The position numbers and the translations under genes were made by a program. A DNA stretch of 64,000 nucleotides, taken from contig JBKCOM010000203.1 in NCBI GenBank assembly GCA_046309775.1, positions 1 to 64,000 on the forward strand, written 5' to 3'. Below the pieces are notes generated by a model, which did no database searches, had not been told where the DNA came from, and was given only the letters and a program-made list of their open reading frames with translations. The stretch is from JAIXWP01 sp046309775. Its GTDB lineage: Bacteria; Bacteroidota; Bacteroidia; Flavobacteriales_D; Sanyastnellaceae. This document shows positions 52,123 through 60,684 of the stretch, piece after piece. Numbering within the stretch: the stretch's first letter is position 1; every line of letters begins with the position of its first letter.

Positions 52123-52674
52123 ATGGAGGAAATCAAGGGCATAATCGAGGGTTGTGTTCGGGGCGAAAAACGCGCTCAGGACGCACTGCATAAGAAGTAT
52201 GCTTCCTTGCTCTACGGAATATGCCTTCGCTACGCCAAAAATAAAATGGAAGCGGAAGATGTGCTCCAAGAGGTATTTGTAAAAATATACAACAACATCC
52301 ATACCTACCACAACGACGGTAGTTTTGAAGGTTGGTTGAGGAGAATAGCGGTGAACACAAGCATTACGCAATACCGCAAAAATCTTAAACACGCATACCA
52401 AGAAGACGTGGATGATTTGGTAAAGTCCAAAAACGACCCGATAGAAGTTGAGGATTTGGAGTTTACGGCAGATGAAATGATGCTCTGCATCAATAAGCTG
52501 CCAGCAGGATATAAAACGGTATTTAACCTTTATGTAATTGAAGGTTTCATGCACAAAGAAATAGCAGATATGTTGGAAATAGACGTGAATACTTCTAAGT
52601 CTCAACTATCAAGAGCTAAAACGTACTTACAAAGAGAATTAGCAGAAATCAGTAAAATCAAAACGATTGGATGA
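52123..52674 (+). CDS. ECF-family RNA polymerase sigma factor
   Basis: 183 aa. Region 2 is HKKYASLLYGICLRYAKNKMEAEDVLQEVFVKIY, and a GWLRRIAVNTSI segment closes it. Region 4 has LPAGYKTVFNLYVIEGFMHKEIADMLEIDVNTSKSQLSRAK, a helix-turn-helix. Region 3 is absent, as expected. It should direct transcription of an extracytoplasmic-stress or surface regulon. Its stop overlaps the start of the next gene, a single-pass membrane protein in the position normally held by an anti-sigma factor. TATTATTG just upstream is a weak promoter match. Confidence 0.95.
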   Translation: MEEIKGIIEGCVRGEKRAQDALHKKYASLLYGICLRYAKNKMEAEDVLQEVFVKIYNNIHTYHNDGSFEGWLRRIAVNTSITQYRKNLKHAYQEDVDDLVKSKNDPIEVEDLEFTADEMMLCINKLPAGYKTVFNLYVIEGFMHKEIADMLEIDVNTSKSQLSRAKTYLQRELAEISKIKTIG

Positions 52675-53243
52675 TGAGTGAGGATTTGTTTTTTAATAAA
52701 GTAAAAGCAACCATGCACGGTTATGCACCTGAGGTGCCAGCCAGTGTCTATGGTGGAATGCGAAAGAAGTATGCGAAAAGCAAATTCTTTTCGTGGAACG
52801 CTTCAACACTTAATGTGTGGTATGTAGCATTGGTAGCTGTTTTGGGCGCAGTTGTGATTGGAACATCTTTAGAATCTAATACAACAGCAACAAAGGCAGG
52901 TGTAGTAAATACAGCAACAGAATACTTGCCAGTTGAAATTCCTTCTGCACCAGAATTTATAGTAACTGAGGCTGGATCTTGTGCGCAGTCGCCTTCAATT
53001 TTGAATCACTACAAAGGAGAACCTTGTTTATTTCCTTCATCAAACGTAGAAGTAAAAAATGAGCCCACAATAGTTCAGCCTTCTGAGGTGCAACCTACCG
53101 TAACAGAGGTTGTAGTTACTCAAAATGAAGAAAAGCAAGGAGAAGAAGTTAAGGTTGTTCCGGCTGAAGAGGTTATTTTGAAAGAAGAACCAAAGAAGCC
53201 AACAAGAAAATTAAAGGCTTCAGTTTATAAGGATAAGCAATAA
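52671..53243 (+). CDS. Single-pass membrane protein, probable anti-sigma factor
   Basis: 190 aa. A cytoplasmic N-terminus (~1-45, DLFFNKVKATMHGYAPEVPASVYGGM) resembles the short binding segments of Bacteroidota anti-sigma proteins. One helix follows (VWYVALVAVLGAVVIGTSL, ~50-68), then a Ser/Thr/Pro/Glu-rich periplasmic tail with a Cys pair (~107-123) and a basic C-terminus. No zinc-binding ASD motif is seen. Its ATG overlaps the sigma stop, implying a fixed ratio. The anti-sigma role is inferred from position and topology only. Confidence 0.6.
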   Translation: MMSEDLFFNKVKATMHGYAPEVPASVYGGMRKKYAKSKFFSWNASTLNVWYVALVAVLGAVVIGTSLESNTTATKAGVVNTATEYLPVEIPSAPEFIVTEAGSCAQSPSILNHYKGEPCLFPSSNVEVKNEPTIVQPSEVQPTVTEVVVTQNEEKQGEEVKVVPAEEVILKEEPKKPTRKLKASVYKDKQ

Positions 53244-53265
53244 TTAAATGTACCACCTATATTAG

Positions 53266-53288
53266 CCCGAAGTAATTGCGAACTCGGG
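53266..53288 (+). repeat. Hairpin directly before the beta-barrel start codon
   Basis: CCCGA (53266-53270) and TCGGG (53284-53288) are perfect 5-bp arms with 13 bases between, ending immediately before ATG 53289. No T-run follows. In the mRNA it would occupy the ribosome landing zone. Confidence 0.35.
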
Positions 53289-54287
53289 ATGAATACTATG
53301 TCAGGTGTGAAACCAAAGGTGAGAGGCAATGCGACTTTAGTCGCATTGCTTTTTATTTTGTGTATACCTCTCCTAGGTAAGGGTTCCTACGAATTTCCAA
53401 GTGACACAATCATCATCGGCAACGAGGTCGTGGAGGTTGAAGTGGACGATGTCATCACCGACACAGATTCTCTTCGAAAGGCCGCACGCGACGATATAAA
53501 GAAGAAGAAGAAATTAATTATCGGTGGTCTCCATTTACACGGCGGTCCTGCTATGGCTTTTTCTACTTTAGAATGGAATAATCCGGGATTTGAGTCCATA
53601 AACGATTTTGTAGGAAAGTCTTCAATTGCATCATTTGGTTTTGTGGCTGGTGCCGATCTGAGCATGTATTTCACATCCTATTTTGGAATTCGAGCAGGTG
53701 TTGCGGTTTCTAATGTTTCTACCGGACTTTACACTATTGATCAATTGGATCTGTCACCGGATAGCATCCGCAACTCATTCGAATTTGTAAATGATGAAAT
53801 CATTGAAAATTCTACTGTTTTTATTTCTCCAGGTTTTGAAGAGCGCACAAAAAGTATCGACTATTTAGATCAACGTTGGCGCTATAGCGTTTTAGACATT
53901 CCGATCACCTGTGTTTTTAGCCCCGGCATCAACATTAGTGAACGCATCACGGGCACTTTTGAAATGGGAGGAATCATGAGAGTCACAACGCCAGTAGAGA
54001 TTCCGCAATATGTAGATTTCATAAGCGAGGACGGGGATTTTGAGCGCTTGCCAATGGAGACCAACAAAGCTTCCAAAAGCACCTTTCTCATTACTGGTGC
54101 GGTGGGCATTACCTATAAACTCAACAAAGGATGGTGGCTGGAATCGAGAACTTCCATAATTTCAAGGCAGCGCGATCTCTATAATTCAAGTATCGCCAAC
54201 TGGACAGCAGCAAACCTCAGGCTGGAGTTTGGAGTGGTTCGGGTATTCAATTGGAATAAACCAAAAACACTTTTCTCAACAAAGTAG
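53289..54287 (+). CDS. Outer-membrane beta-barrel protein downstream of the ECF pair
   Basis: A signal peptide (NATLVALLFILCIPLLGKG) is followed by an acidic segment (VEVEVDDVITDTDSLRKA), then KKKKLIIGG and a beta-rich body. That body has repeated aromatic/Gly strands (SIASFGFVAGADLSMYFTSYFGIRAG, RWRYSVLDIPITCVFSPG and NLRLEFGVVRVFNW). The pattern fits an outer-membrane porin-like family. It lies 45 bp after the probable anti-sigma gene on the same strand. In many Bacteroidota an anti-sigma-like cytoplasmic segment and a barrel are fused, and here they are separate. The function is inferred. Confidence 0.75.
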   Translation: MNTMSGVKPKVRGNATLVALLFILCIPLLGKGSYEFPSDTIIIGNEVVEVEVDDVITDTDSLRKAARDDIKKKKKLIIGGLHLHGGPAMAFSTLEWNNPGFESINDFVGKSSIASFGFVAGADLSMYFTSYFGIRAGVAVSNVSTGLYTIDQLDLSPDSIRNSFEFVNDEIIENSTVFISPGFEERTKSIDYLDQRWRYSVLDIPITCVFSPGINISERITGTFEMGGIMRVTTPVEIPQYVDFISEDGDFERLPMETNKASKSTFLITGAVGITYKLNKGWWLESRTSIISRQRDLYNSSIANWTAANLRLEFGVVRVFNWNKPKTLFSTK

Positions 54288-54373
54288 ACAACTTTTCGAG
54301 AGTTGTTAACGTAAAGAAAGAAATTTAACCAACCTAGCTCTGATTTATTTATATTTACCTCAATAAATTACGA

Positions 54374-55420
54374 GTGAAAAATACTCTTCAAATACTTTGT
54401 TTGATTTTGTTGTCGAGCGCAAGCTTTGGACAATTGCTCAATCCTGGATTTGAGAATTACGTTGGTTTGCCTGATAATACTGGTCAATTCAGCAAGTGTA
54501 TCGGTTGGTCTAATGCCGGCAGCAATCTAGCGTCGCCCGATTACTTTCATTACTCGGCAAGCGCTTCCGCCGATCTGCCTACCACTCCGCTCGCCGAGGT
54601 GAATGCCCACGAAGGAAATGCCATTATGGGATTTTGCGCCACTGGAACTCCGGGTACCAATTTCAGAGAATACATCTCCACTGAATTCGTTGAACCGCTT
54701 GAGGTTGGAAAAGAATATCTTTTAGTTTTCAGAATTACCAATGGACAAAAAACCAGCGTTTCAACTTCTGGATTGGCTACTTCAAATCTCAGCGTGTTGT
54801 TCAGCACTTTTCAACCGACACAGTCTGGAACTGGAGTGATCATCGCAAATCCACAGTTCAGAATAGATTCTACGCTTTATGCCACAAATTGGCTGCAAGT
54901 GCAATACAGATTTGTTGCCAATCAAGCTTTCACCAATATGACGATTGGTGTTTTTCGTCAAGACAACTCTATTACCATCGTAGACCGAGTACCCGGAAAC
55001 TCCCAGTATTCTTATTACTTCTTGGATAATTTCTTTTTGAAAGAAGTGCCTAGTAATTTTGATCCTGAGCAGCCGGGACCTATTCGCGACGACGTTACTG
55101 TCGACAAGCCCAGACAAGAACCAAACATAGAGTTAAAGCCTTTTTATGTTCCAAATTCTTTCACACCCAATGGTGATGGCAACAATGATGAGTTTATCCC
55201 AATTGCAGGTTCTATCGATAAATGGGAAATGTGCGTTTACTCACGTTGGGGACAAAAAGTTTTCTTCACAGCAGATCCTTCACTAGGTTGGGATGGAGCA
55301 GTAGATGCGAAGCCCGGAGCACCTGGTACGTATGTCTACGAGATTTCATACAATGTTTTTGACGACGAGCAAGGTTGGATAAAGAAAACGGAGCAAGGAA
55401 CGCTTCAACTTATCCGTTAA
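54374..55420 (+). CDS. Exported protein with gliding motility-associated C-terminal domain
   Basis: GTG start giving VKNTLQILCLILLSSASFGQ, a signal peptide. The body (~20-225) is beta-rich: LLNPGFENYVGLPDNTGQ and EVGKEYLLVFRITNG resemble carbohydrate-binding or choice-of-anchor folds. The C-terminal ~85 aa are the CHU_C/T9SS type B sorting domain: YVPNSFTPNGDGNNDEFIP, YSRWGQKVF and GTLQLIR. It should cross the outer membrane by type IX secretion and stay on the surface or be released. No T9SS machinery is in the window. A TATATTTA -7-like element lies about 20 bp upstream. Confidence 0.88.
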   Translation: MKNTLQILCLILLSSASFGQLLNPGFENYVGLPDNTGQFSKCIGWSNAGSNLASPDYFHYSASASADLPTTPLAEVNAHEGNAIMGFCATGTPGTNFREYISTEFVEPLEVGKEYLLVFRITNGQKTSVSTSGLATSNLSVLFSTFQPTQSGTGVIIANPQFRIDSTLYATNWLQVQYRFVANQAFTNMTIGVFRQDNSITIVDRVPGNSQYSYYFLDNFFLKEVPSNFDPEQPGPIRDDVTVDKPRQEPNIELKPFYVPNSFTPNGDGNNDEFIPIAGSIDKWEMCVYSRWGQKVFFTADPSLGWDGAVDAKPGAPGTYVYEISYNVFDDEQGWIKKTEQGTLQLIR

Positions 55421-55453
55421 CACCTTTTCTTCTTCTGATAATATTCTTCTGCC

Positions 55454-55461
55454 TACATTCG
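55454..55461 (+). promoter_or_regulatory. Possible -7 element 5 bp from bshC
   Basis: TACATTCG, one base off TAnnTTTG, is followed by CGGCA and the bshC ATG. The same TTCG variant occurs before serC. The spacing suggests a leaderless mRNA if it is real. Confidence 0.4.
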
Positions 55462-55466
55462 CGGCA

Positions 55467-57023
55467 ATGTTATCATCTTCATTTGATTTATTGAGCATCG
55501 GCGCGCTGCCAGCCTTGGTAAAAGATTATTTGCAAGGTCAAGCCACGGTAAAGAAGTTTTACCAATATCAACCCAATATCGAGTCGATAATTCAGGCGGC
55601 GGGTGAAAGAAATTTTGCCAATCGTGAGGTCTTAGTTGACGCTTTAATCAAGCAGAATAGCCCTTATTCAAACTCTTCGCTCATTCGATCCTTAGCTGAT
55701 GAAAATACGTTTACGGTAACAACAGGGCATCAATTATGCGCTGCTACAGGGCCGCTTTATTTTCTTTATAAAATAGCTTCAACCATCGCTTTGGCCAACC
55801 AGCTCTCACAAGCTGATAAGTCGCATCGATATATTCCAGTCTATTGGATGGCTTCTGAAGATCATGATTTTGAAGAAATACAATCCATTGAAATTTTTCA
55901 AAAGAAAATTACATGGCAAAACGCATCTAAAGGTCCTGTCGGCAGATTCAATCTGGAAGGCATGCCTCAATTTATTTCTGAGCTGGAGGAAATATTAGGA
56001 AATGGTGATGACGCTAAAAAATGGATAAATATTCTCAAGGAAAGTTACGCAACTTCTTCTTGGTCTGATGCGACACGCAGGCTTGTTTACGCGCTTTTCG
56101 GTGAAGAACAACTCATTGTGATTGATGCTGACGACGCTGCTTTAAAGAAGTGTTTTTTACCAATCGTAAAAAAAGAAATATCAGAGCGTTTCTCGATGGA
56201 GCTCGTAAAAACCACGAGTGCAGAGCTAGAGGCGCTGGGTTATAAAGCTCAAGTATCTCCTCGCGAAATCAACTTGTTTTTCATTCGAGACGGAATTCGC
56301 GAACGCCTGAAATTTGAGAATGGCCTTATTCATTGGGGTGAGGGTTCCAAAACCGTTGAGGAAACATCGATGTTGGCGGAATTAAATCCTGAATGTTTCA
56401 GTCCGAATGTGATTTTGAGACCTATTTATCAAGAAACTATTTTACCAAACTTAGCTTATGTTGGCGGCCCCGGCGAATTGAGTTATTGGCTGCAATTGAA
56501 GTCCGTTTTCCAATCCTACAATGTGTTTTTTCCTGTATTACTTCTTCGTGATAGTGCTTTATTGGTTTCTCCTTCTGTGAATTCAAGATTACAAAAATTA
56601 CAGTTATCGTTGGATGATGTTTTCTCCGGAAAAGCAAACATCATTCAGCGTTGGATAGATGCATTGGGCCAAGAAGATTTGACAAAGGAAAAAAATGAAA
56701 GTGATCGCCTGTTTGATGCTATAGCAGCGAAAATGAAAGCGCTTGACCCAACGTTGGAAGCGTCGGCTTTAGGAGAAAAGAAAAAGTTGATTGTTGCTTT
56801 AGAAAATTTGGAAAAGAAAATGACCAAAGCAATAAAGAATAAAGAAGAAGTGAGAATTCAGCAATTGGACAAGATTTTTTCAGAGCTCTTCCCAAGTGAT
56901 CAACCTCAAGAGCGTGTCACCAATATTTCCCAATACGCTGATTTTTTAAACGAAGGATTATTGGATTTTTTAATAGGAACATTCGACCCAACAAAACTAA
57001 ATCTGACAGTGGTTCAAAAGTGA
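55467..57023 (+). CDS. bshC: Bacillithiol synthesis cysteine-adding enzyme BshC
   Basis: Last step of bacillithiol synthesis, joining cysteine to glucosaminyl malate. Family marks include TVTTGHQLCAATGPLYFLYKIAS, IPVYWMASEDHDFEEI, FGEEQLIVIDADDAALK, and PIYQETILPNLAYVGGPGELSYW near residue 310-335. At 518 aa it is the normal length. A coiled coil near the C-terminus fits the dimer seen in the family. bshA and bshB are not here. It ends 7 bp from the convergent ruvX gene. Bacillithiol would be the main low-molecular-weight thiol of this organism. Confidence 0.95.
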   Translation: MLSSSFDLLSIGALPALVKDYLQGQATVKKFYQYQPNIESIIQAAGERNFANREVLVDALIKQNSPYSNSSLIRSLADENTFTVTTGHQLCAATGPLYFLYKIASTIALANQLSQADKSHRYIPVYWMASEDHDFEEIQSIEIFQKKITWQNASKGPVGRFNLEGMPQFISELEEILGNGDDAKKWINILKESYATSSWSDATRRLVYALFGEEQLIVIDADDAALKKCFLPIVKKEISERFSMELVKTTSAELEALGYKAQVSPREINLFFIRDGIRERLKFENGLIHWGEGSKTVEETSMLAELNPECFSPNVILRPIYQETILPNLAYVGGPGELSYWLQLKSVFQSYNVFFPVLLLRDSALLVSPSVNSRLQKLQLSLDDVFSGKANIIQRWIDALGQEDLTKEKNESDRLFDAIAAKMKALDPTLEASALGEKKKLIVALENLEKKMTKAIKNKEEVRIQQLDKIFSELFPSDQPQERVTNISQYADFLNEGLLDFLIGTFDPTKLNLTVVQK

Positions 57024-57029
57024 TAAAGC

Positions 57030-57440
57030 TTATTTCGAATCCAAATAGGTTTGCAATATAATTGCCGCACTTATCTTATCGAGATTGCCTTTGTTCTGTC
57101 TATCCTTCTTTTTCATTCCACCAATCAACATCGCTTGAGAGGCGAGTTTGCTGGTAAACATCTCATCCACGCGAATAATTTTTTTATCGGGAAATTTCTT
57201 TTGAATACTATCACAAAATTTTTGTTGGGCTATTGTTATGTCTGATGCATTTCCATCGAGGTGACGCGCTTCGCCGACTACAATGGTTTCAATTTTTTCT
57301 TTGGAAAAAAGTTTTTCAAAATACTCCATCAATTCAGACGTATCAACAGTTTCCAAAGGTGATGCAATCATTTGCAATGCATCAGTTATGGCAATGCCTG
57401 TTCTTTTGAGGCCGTAATCGATTCCCAACGCTTTATACAT
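57030..57440 (-). CDS. ruvX: Putative pre-16S rRNA nuclease / RuvX (YqgF)
   Basis: RNase H-like fold nuclease proposed to mature the 5' end of 16S rRNA and related to Holliday-junction resolvases. It starts MYKALGIDYGLKRTGIAITD, with the first catalytic Asp in GIDYG. IVVGEARHLDG, VDEMFTSKLA and KISAAIILQTYLD hold the other acidic residues. At 136 aa it is full length. TAACTTTG ends 4 bp before its ATG, so the mRNA may be leaderless. It converges on bshC. Confidence 0.93.
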   Translation of the reverse strand: MYKALGIDYGLKRTGIAITDALQMIASPLETVDTSELMEYFEKLFSKEKIETIVVGEARHLDGNASDITIAQQKFCDSIQKKFPDKKIIRVDEMFTSKLASQAMLIGGMKKKDRQNKGNLDKISAAIILQTYLDSK

Positions 57441-57444
57441 GATA

Positions 57445-57452
57445 CAAAGTTA
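57445..57452 (-). promoter_or_regulatory. -7 element 4 bp from ruvX
   Basis: TAACTTTG on the minus strand is followed by TATC and ATG. It lies back-to-back with the dapD -7 element 21 bp away. Confidence 0.6.
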
Positions 57453-57473
57453 GGTGCACAAGGCATTCAATAG

Positions 57474-57481
57474 TATTTTTG
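57474..57481 (+). promoter_or_regulatory. -7 element of the dapD operon
   Basis: TATTTTTG lies 16 bp before ATG 57498. It forms a compact divergent promoter with ruvX. Confidence 0.6.
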
Positions 57482-57497
57482 ACGAAAAATCACGGTA

Positions 57498-58319
57498 ATG
57501 GAAATCAATCAATTGAAAGATATTGTAGAAAACACATGGAATGACAGGGCTTTGCTCTCCTCTGAAGTGTCTCAAGCTGCGATAAGAGAGGTGATAGACC
57601 TTCTTGACAATGGCAAGCTTCGCGTGGCTGAGCCTATCGGATCCGATTGGCAAGTGAATGAGTGGGTGAAAAAAGCAGTGGTACTGTATTTCCCGATTCA
57701 ACAGATGAAGGTCATAGAAGTAGGTCCATTTGTTTTTCATGATAAGATGGAATTGAAGAGGAACTATGCAGAGCTCGGCGTACGTGTGGTTCCCCATGCC
57801 ATTGCCCGCTATGGAGCATTTTTGGAGAAAGGCGTTATCATGATGCCTTCGTATGTAAACATCGGAGCGTATGTCGGAAGCGGAACCATGGTCGATACAT
57901 GGGCTACTGTTGGAAGTTGCGCTCAAATAGGTAAGGATGTGCACCTCAGTGGAGGCGTTGGTATTGGCGGGGTGCTGGAGCCTTTGCAGGCCGCACCGGT
58001 GATTATCGAGGATGGTTGCTTTATTGGCTCCCGCTCGATTGTGGTTGAAGGTGTGCGAGTAAAAAAAGAAGCAGTGCTTGGTGCTAACGTGGTTCTTACA
58101 AAGAGCACCAAAATCATAGATGTTTCAGGAAAGGAGCCAGTAACCTATGTCGGAGAAGTTCCTGAAAGAAGTGTTGTCATTCCAGGGAGCTATACCAAGG
58201 AGTTCCCAGCAGGCAGTTATCAGGTGAACTGTGCGCTTATCATTGGAAAGCGAAAGGAAAGCACCGACTTAAAAACATCGCTCAATGATGCTTTACGCGA
58301 CTTCGAAGTAGCAGTATAA
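57498..58319 (+). CDS. dapD: Tetrahydrodipicolinate N-succinyltransferase
   Basis: Lysine and diaminopimelate pathway enzyme adding succinyl to tetrahydrodipicolinate. At 273 aa, a helical N-domain ends at ~WQVNEWVKKAVVLYF. It is followed by left-handed beta-helix hexapeptide repeats (VVPHAIARYGAFLEKGVIMMPSYVNIGAYVG and SGGVGIGGVLEPLQAAPVIIEDGCFIGSR). It supplies meso-DAP for peptidoglycan. It heads an operon with a glycosyltransferase (4-bp gap) and a GSCFA gene. Confidence 0.96.
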   Translation: MEINQLKDIVENTWNDRALLSSEVSQAAIREVIDLLDNGKLRVAEPIGSDWQVNEWVKKAVVLYFPIQQMKVIEVGPFVFHDKMELKRNYAELGVRVVPHAIARYGAFLEKGVIMMPSYVNIGAYVGSGTMVDTWATVGSCAQIGKDVHLSGGVGIGGVLEPLQAAPVIIEDGCFIGSRSIVVEGVRVKKEAVLGANVVLTKSTKIIDVSGKEPVTYVGEVPERSVVIPGSYTKEFPAGSYQVNCALIIGKRKESTDLKTSLNDALRDFEVAV

Positions 58320-58323
58320 ATAG

Positions 58324-59319
58324 ATGAAGAAAGTCCTTGTAATTCAAACAGCATTTATTGGAGATGCCATACTCTCAACTTCAGTGCTTGAGTCCATTCA
58401 CAACGCCCACAGCGATGTGAGATTGGATTTGTTGGTGCGCAAGGGAAATGAAGGACTTTTTATCGGACATCCAACTATTCATTCACTACTTGTTTGGAAT
58501 AAAAAAGAAGGAAAATACAAATCACTATTCGCACTTCTTAAAACAATTAGAAGGGAAAAGTATGATGTGGTCATAAATCTTCAGAGGTTTGCTTCATCAG
58601 GCATTCTTACCGCGTTTTCGGGCGCGAGCTTAAGAATCGGTTTTAAAAAGAATCCCCTTTCATTTCTGTTTGATCGTTCTGCCGAGCATATTATTTCCAC
58701 TCAAGCAGAATCTTACATTCATGAGGTTGATCGCAATTATAGCGTGTTGAAGTTGTGGCAGGATATGCCTTTGCGTCCGCCTAAACTCTATCCATCTGAC
58801 GATGACTTTAAGAGAATAGCTCCATATACACTTGATACATTTATTACCATTAGTCCAGCTTCTGTGTGGGAAACAAAGAAGACTCCATTAGAGGTTTGGG
58901 TAAAGTTTATAAATGAATTGAAAGGCGAGAAGGTATACTTGAATGGAGGGCCTAGCGATATTGAGTTGTGTGAAGAATTGCGACGAAGTGTAAATTATTC
59001 GAATATTGAAGTGATTGCTGGAAGATTAAGTCTTCTCCAAAGTGCGGCATTATTTAGCAAGGCCAAGAGAAATTTTGTGAATGATAGCGGACCGCTTCAT
59101 CTTTGCTCTGCGATGAATGCCCCAGTCACCGCAGTCTTTTGTAGCACTGTGCCCTCCTTTGGATTCGGACCTTTAGCCGATGATTCGGTGATTGCTCAAA
59201 CTACCGAGAGCTTGACTTGCAGACCTTGTGGTTTGCACGGAAAAAGCAAATGCCCCGAAGGTCATTTCAAATGCGGTCGCACAATAGATCATCGTCAACT
59301 TTCTAATTCTCTAAAATGA
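58324..59319 (+). CDS. Glycosyltransferase family 9 (heptosyltransferase-like)
   Basis: GT-B enzyme of 331 aa. KVLVIQTAFIGDAILSTSVLESI is the N-terminal signature, and YDVVINLQRFASSGIL follows. The sugar-nucleotide binding half has ISPASVWETKKTPLEVW and FVNDSGPLHLCSAMNAPVTAVFCSTVPSFGFGP. It probably adds a heptose or Kdo-linked sugar to lipopolysaccharide core. A C-terminal Cys cluster (LTCRPCGLHGKSKCPEGHFKC) is seen in some members. It is linked by a 4-base ATGA overlap to GSCFA. Confidence 0.92.
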   Translation: MKKVLVIQTAFIGDAILSTSVLESIHNAHSDVRLDLLVRKGNEGLFIGHPTIHSLLVWNKKEGKYKSLFALLKTIRREKYDVVINLQRFASSGILTAFSGASLRIGFKKNPLSFLFDRSAEHIISTQAESYIHEVDRNYSVLKLWQDMPLRPPKLYPSDDDFKRIAPYTLDTFITISPASVWETKKTPLEVWVKFINELKGEKVYLNGGPSDIELCEELRRSVNYSNIEVIAGRLSLLQSAALFSKAKRNFVNDSGPLHLCSAMNAPVTAVFCSTVPSFGFGPLADDSVIAQTTESLTCRPCGLHGKSKCPEGHFKCGRTIDHRQLSNSLK

Positions 59320-60257
59320 AGTTTAGAACCGAATTAAACATCACCAGTGAAAATTTGGGATTGAATCACCATCACAAAATGATGTTTGTTGGATCATGTT
59401 TCAGTGAGAATATTAGTCATCATCTTCGTAGACTACACTTTCAAGTAAACACAGGTGCACATGGTATCTTATTTCACCCTATAGCCATATTCAACGCTCT
59501 TCAAGATGTTGTAGACTCTAGGGTTTATGGTTTAAAAGATCTTACCAAAGCCCCGCATGGCTGGGTTTCTTTGTCACATCATGGAGCATTTGCGCATGAG
59601 GATGCCGAATCTTTGCTAATGAAAATCCAAGAGGTGATGACGGAGAGTCATTTATTCCTGAAAGAAGCCTCATTGCTTTCTATCACATTCGGAACTGCAA
59701 TGGGTTATAGGAATTTTGCTTCAAATAGGATTGTAGCCAATTGTCATCGACTGCCACAACAGGATTTTGATCGAGAGCTATCTTCTATGAATGATTTGTA
59801 CGAATCTGCGAGGAAGGCTATCAAATCAGTATATGACTTTAATCCAGACTTGAAAATTATTCTGACGGTGAGCCCTGTGCGTCATCTACGAGAAGGTTTT
59901 ATAGAAAACCAACGATCGAAGTCCCGATTGATTTTGCTCTGTGAACAGCTGGAAAGGGAGTTTGAAGGCATTCGATATTTTCCTGCTTATGAGTTGGTGA
60001 TGGACGAACTTCGGGATTATCGTTTTTATGAAGAAGATATGATTCATCCCAGTAAGGCGGCCGTTGGATTTGTTGCAGAAAAGTTTGAACGATTTGTATT
60101 GACAGAGCAGGCGAGGCGTGCGTGTGCTTCAATACTTCCTTTTGTTTTAAAAAAGGAACACCGATCGATTCATGAGGGAATAGAGGAGGCGGAAAAAAGA
60201 AAAGCCGAATCTGATAATCAGATCCGGCTCACTTTGGAAAAATCCTATAAGTTTTAG
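59316..60257 (+). CDS. GSCFA-domain protein
   Basis: 313 aa. The defining motif is GSCFS (26-30) in MMFVGSCFSENISHHL. VANCHRLPQQDFDRELSS, LTVSPVRHLREGF and DMIHPSKAAVGFVAEKF follow; Ser, Asp and His near these resemble an SGNH-hydrolase-like fold. The family's function is not established. It is the last gene after dapD and a glycosyltransferase, so a glycan or cell-wall acyl-ester role is possible but only inferred. The 3' end of its coding sequence contains a minus-strand terminator. Confidence 0.9.
   Translation: MKFRTELNITSENLGLNHHHKMMFVGSCFSENISHHLRRLHFQVNTGAHGILFHPIAIFNALQDVVDSRVYGLKDLTKAPHGWVSLSHHGAFAHEDAESLLMKIQEVMTESHLFLKEASLLSITFGTAMGYRNFASNRIVANCHRLPQQDFDRELSSMNDLYESARKAIKSVYDFNPDLKIILTVSPVRHLREGFIENQRSKSRLILLCEQLEREFEGIRYFPAYELVMDELRDYRFYEEDMIHPSKAAVGFVAEKFERFVLTEQARRACASILPFVLKKEHRSIHEGIEEAEKRKAESDNQIRLTLEKSYKF
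60190..60228 (-). terminator. Minus-strand terminator inside the GSCFA coding end
   Basis: GCCG+ATCTGA (60204-60214) pairs with TCAGAT+CGGC (60218-60228) around TAA with one mismatch. On the minus strand TTTTCTTTTTTCC follows. It ends the 116-aa minus gene stopping at 60254 and lies wholly within the GSCFA codons. Confidence 0.8.
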
Positions 60258-60604
60258 TTGCACTTATCGAGGCATGTCACCTTGAATACGCCGTCTTGCT
60301 TGGCGAGGGTGAACTTTGTTTTTGAACCTGGAGCTACCAAGCCAACTTGATTTACTTCACCCAAAATTGTTCCGTTTGAAAGGGCAATTCTGTAAGAAAT
60401 AGCAACAAGCTTGCGAGTGTTGTCAAACTGTGGGTTGAAGGTGACGTTGATCCCTTGTGCAGACAAGTCATTGGTTAATGTGTATATAGCTTCGCGTGTA
60501 GTCTCACTGTTGATTTCGATGCTGATATTTTCAGCGGTGATGATATTCTGCGCATCTGCAGTGAAGGCAGCGAAGATGGCGAAGATTGCAAGTATTCTTT
60601 TCAT
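60254..60604 (-). CDS. Exported small beta-rich protein, 116 aa
   Basis: Signal peptide MKRILAIFAIFAAFTADAQ. The mature part is ~97 aa. It has a helix (EINSETTREAIYTLTNDLSAQG), beta strands (INVTFNPQFDNTRKLVAISYRI) and a C-terminal Cys pair (CLDKC). I do not recognise the family. It may be periplasmic or secreted. Its stop overlaps the GSCFA stop by 4 bp, and its terminator lies inside that gene. Confidence 0.65.
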   Translation of the reverse strand: MKRILAIFAIFAAFTADAQNIITAENISIEINSETTREAIYTLTNDLSAQGINVTFNPQFDNTRKLVAISYRIALSNGTILGEVNQVGLVAPGSKTKFTLAKQDGVFKVTCLDKCN

Positions 60605-60652
60605 TTTATCTATTTTTCTTTTGCTTTAATGACATCCAAAAATACAACGAAG

Positions 60653-60679
60653 TTGCCTCACTTCAAATAATTATCTTTG
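60653..60679 (+). promoter_or_regulatory. -33/-7 promoter of the HEAT-like gene
   Basis: TTG (60653-60655) and TATCTTTG (60672-60679) are spaced 16 bp apart, close to the Bacteroidota pattern. ATG follows 5 bp after the -7 element, so the mRNA is probably leaderless. Confidence 0.7.
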
Positions 60680-60684
60680 CATTT

